Assembly: GCA_036244855.1 (NCBI GenBank)
Contig: BQKZ01000129.1
Location: 45,450-109,449 of the forward strand
Length of the DNA stretch: 64,000 nucleotides
Reading direction: 5' to 3'
Origin: Temnopleurus reevesii
Lineage: Eukaryota; Echinodermata; Echinoidea; Temnopleuroida; Temnopleuridae
The notes under the pieces are model-generated. The model was given only the letters and a program-made list of their open reading frames with translations. It was not told the DNA's origin and did no database searches. Shown here piece by piece: positions 54,601 to 57,600 of this stretch (its first letter is position 1; every line of letters starts with the position of its first letter). The position numbers and the translations under genes are program-made.

Positions 54601-57600
54601 TGCTCTGCCTTTTTTTGTATCGCAAAAGTAAAAGTTTCTATTTTTATCTGACTACAACAACATACTTTCAATTTTTTTTTAATACAGAAGAGAAAATAAA
54701 TCTTTCATTATATAAATTACGCATCACTTTTCCAATTGAGAAAGTCAGTGCATATTGTTTGTGATGCGTAGCTCAAAGTATAACCTTATGTTGTAAGCTT
54801 GGTAGTATCTTGAACAATTTTTGGAATATCATCCAAAAGTGGAAAGTGGAAGTGGAAAGTGGAAGATGACTGTTGATTATTCAAGTAATACATGTATTGA
54901 TTAAAAAAATTAAGTTGTTATGTTGACATCATTTAAATTCATTGAATTGATTTTGATTCAGCTGAAACGTTTCCTTAGGTGGTAGTGGCAGCATTCCTCC
55001 ATGCTTAATGATCATATCCATGGTACGAAGGCATGATTGAAAAGCATTGTTGTAGTGTGATCTTGAATCATCTGCATGGTTACTGATGACTGCAGCAATA
55101 TAAATCTCTTTTTGCATTTTACTCCCTCACCATGTAATATCTCTCCTTTTCAATTAATAGCAACATTATTTCCTCTAATATAGATTCATTGGAACGTGTT
55201 TTAGTTGTGATAAAACAGATATCGTTTTTTTTTTTAAGATTTTGTTTTCATATGCTAATAGTATCCTAGCCAAATAGACTGATTCAAAGTATTGATGCCT
55301 AATTCACATTTGCTATGGTCATTGTAGAATGGATTAGTTTATGGGTTTTTATGTTTGCATTAATACCCCATTAACATCAGGACTATGATCACCCTACAAT
55401 GATCATCCCTCTAATCGCATGATATCCCTGGGCTCTCATGCGCTGATCGTACAATTTTCACAAGCTCGGTTGAGGGAATGTTCTTAGAAAGTTGCAAGTT
55501 GTAGTTGATCAACACATGCCAATGTAAACCATTGTGCCATGCGATTCTTGCCAGAAGTGCGCTCTGTTTGTGAAACAATTAAGTGATTTGCAGTTGATTT
55601 ACAATCAATTGAAACTTTCTATCAATACCCCTAAGCCTTTGTATAATGCAGAGCTATACACATTTTTTTTCTCAAAATTGTTTGATCATAGCCAATGAAA
55701 AAAGTTGTTGGTGGCAACGTAGGATCAGCGTAGGGTCGTCAAGCAGGAACCCTGTAAAAGCTCTACGACGATCATGCAGAAACTGTTCAATCCTAGGATT
55801 TCTTTATCATGCTTTTTTTGCTCGACTGTTGATAAAAAATTGTATACTTTCTTCATGATCACCGCAGGGCCTCCTCACAATGATCCTACTGTGATCATCG
55901 ATGCCATTTACAATCTTTTTTAAGGGCTTCTTTTGAACGATTTAAAAAAACTTGTCAAGAACTCCACGTAACAAACTGAGAAAGAATTTATCTGTAGTTA
56001 GTGCAAATCTATGGAGATCGTACGATCATTAGATGCCACTCCAGAGAGATCATGCGATTAGTGGGATATGATCAGTTTACAATCACCCTACAGTGATCGT
56101 AGACCATATGTTAACTGGTTATTACTCTTTTGATTATCATTCACTTAGACATCCTCAGACTTACTTACCTACATATTCATCTTTTAGTAGCTCAAAGTCA
56201 AAATTAATTCAAACTTAATGAAAATCATCTTGATTGATCCTCACAGCCAAAAATCACATCAAACTTGTTGCCTCTTAAGCTTGTCAGACGTTTTAGATAC
56301 ATTAATGTCCTCAGTCATTTGTGATTCTTTTCTTTGTAGGCATTTTGCTGCCTGTAATAGATAGATAGAGATAGATATTGGTTAATTGAGTACATGATTG
56401 TATAACAAATTATTGTAGCAACAAAGCTGAATTGTGGCTCTTTTTTGTGTCAGTTTTTGTTTAATTATGAAAAGATTGAGAATATGATATTACTAGGAAA
56501 TAAGAGAACAAGTTTTATCATGCAATCAATCTATTTTTAAATAATTTTATGAGGGGAGGGGTTGGTAGACTCAAAGGTTTGTCCTGGAAGCAAAAGTATG
56601 AATGGGAGCATGCGGTCTACTCCCTGGGTATCTTGCATGTGTTTGGAGTACAATCCTGAAATAAGAACTCAACTTTACAAGCATGGCATTTTCGCTGGTT
56701 AATGGCATCTCCAGTCTTGCACCCTAGAATCAGTACCAGCTTAAAAAGATAGATTGAATCATTAAGGGTTTTAAATTATTTAGTAACATGATTATATTTT
56801 TAAAGGGTAATTACACCCAGATAATAATGTACGGTCAGTAAATGAAAAAAAAATCAGATGAACAAACTGTGAAAATTTGAACAAAATCGGATTTTCCGTT
56901 CAAAAGTTGTGAATTTTCAAAGTTGAAATTTCCACCTCTGCTGGGATCCATGAATTAGCATGCATTTAGCTAATTAGCATAAACTGTGATGTCATACATG
57001 GAGAACTCCACATTCTCTTTGTATATAAATTTATTGAAAATGGATCAATATCATATTTAAAGTGAGGAATCAACCCTGTTCTTTCTGGAATGCTTGCAGA
57101 ATTGATGTGGCTATAATATATTTAACCAAAGAAAAAAATTTTTGTCTAGTTTTCTGGAAGAAGAGGAAAATGTGAAATTTTGTGTAGAAAGTGAATGGAG
57201 AGTTCTCCATGTTGGAAGCCATTTTGTGCCTGTACGTTTGCTAATTTAAGGAGCCCATGAGGGGTGTAAATTGAAAGTTTGAAAATTCATAACTTTTGAA
57301 TGAATCATCCGATTTTGCTCAAATTTTAAAAGTTTGTTCATCTTATTTTTCTTCATTAATGATGGCAATTTAATGTCTGAGTGTAGTTCTCCTTTAAGCT
57401 TTAGACTGGAAATGTTGTTTTTGTATGTTCAAAGATTAATACTACAATGGACACTTGCTATGAAGAGATTTAGAGGGTTTTTCATGAAGCTTATCACCAG
57501 CAACAATCAGTCATTTCATGACAGTTTCCATAGCAACAGTCAGTGATAGCACTTTTCATCCAATAAATATCAAGGATTTCATTGGAGTAGTCAGAGTGCT

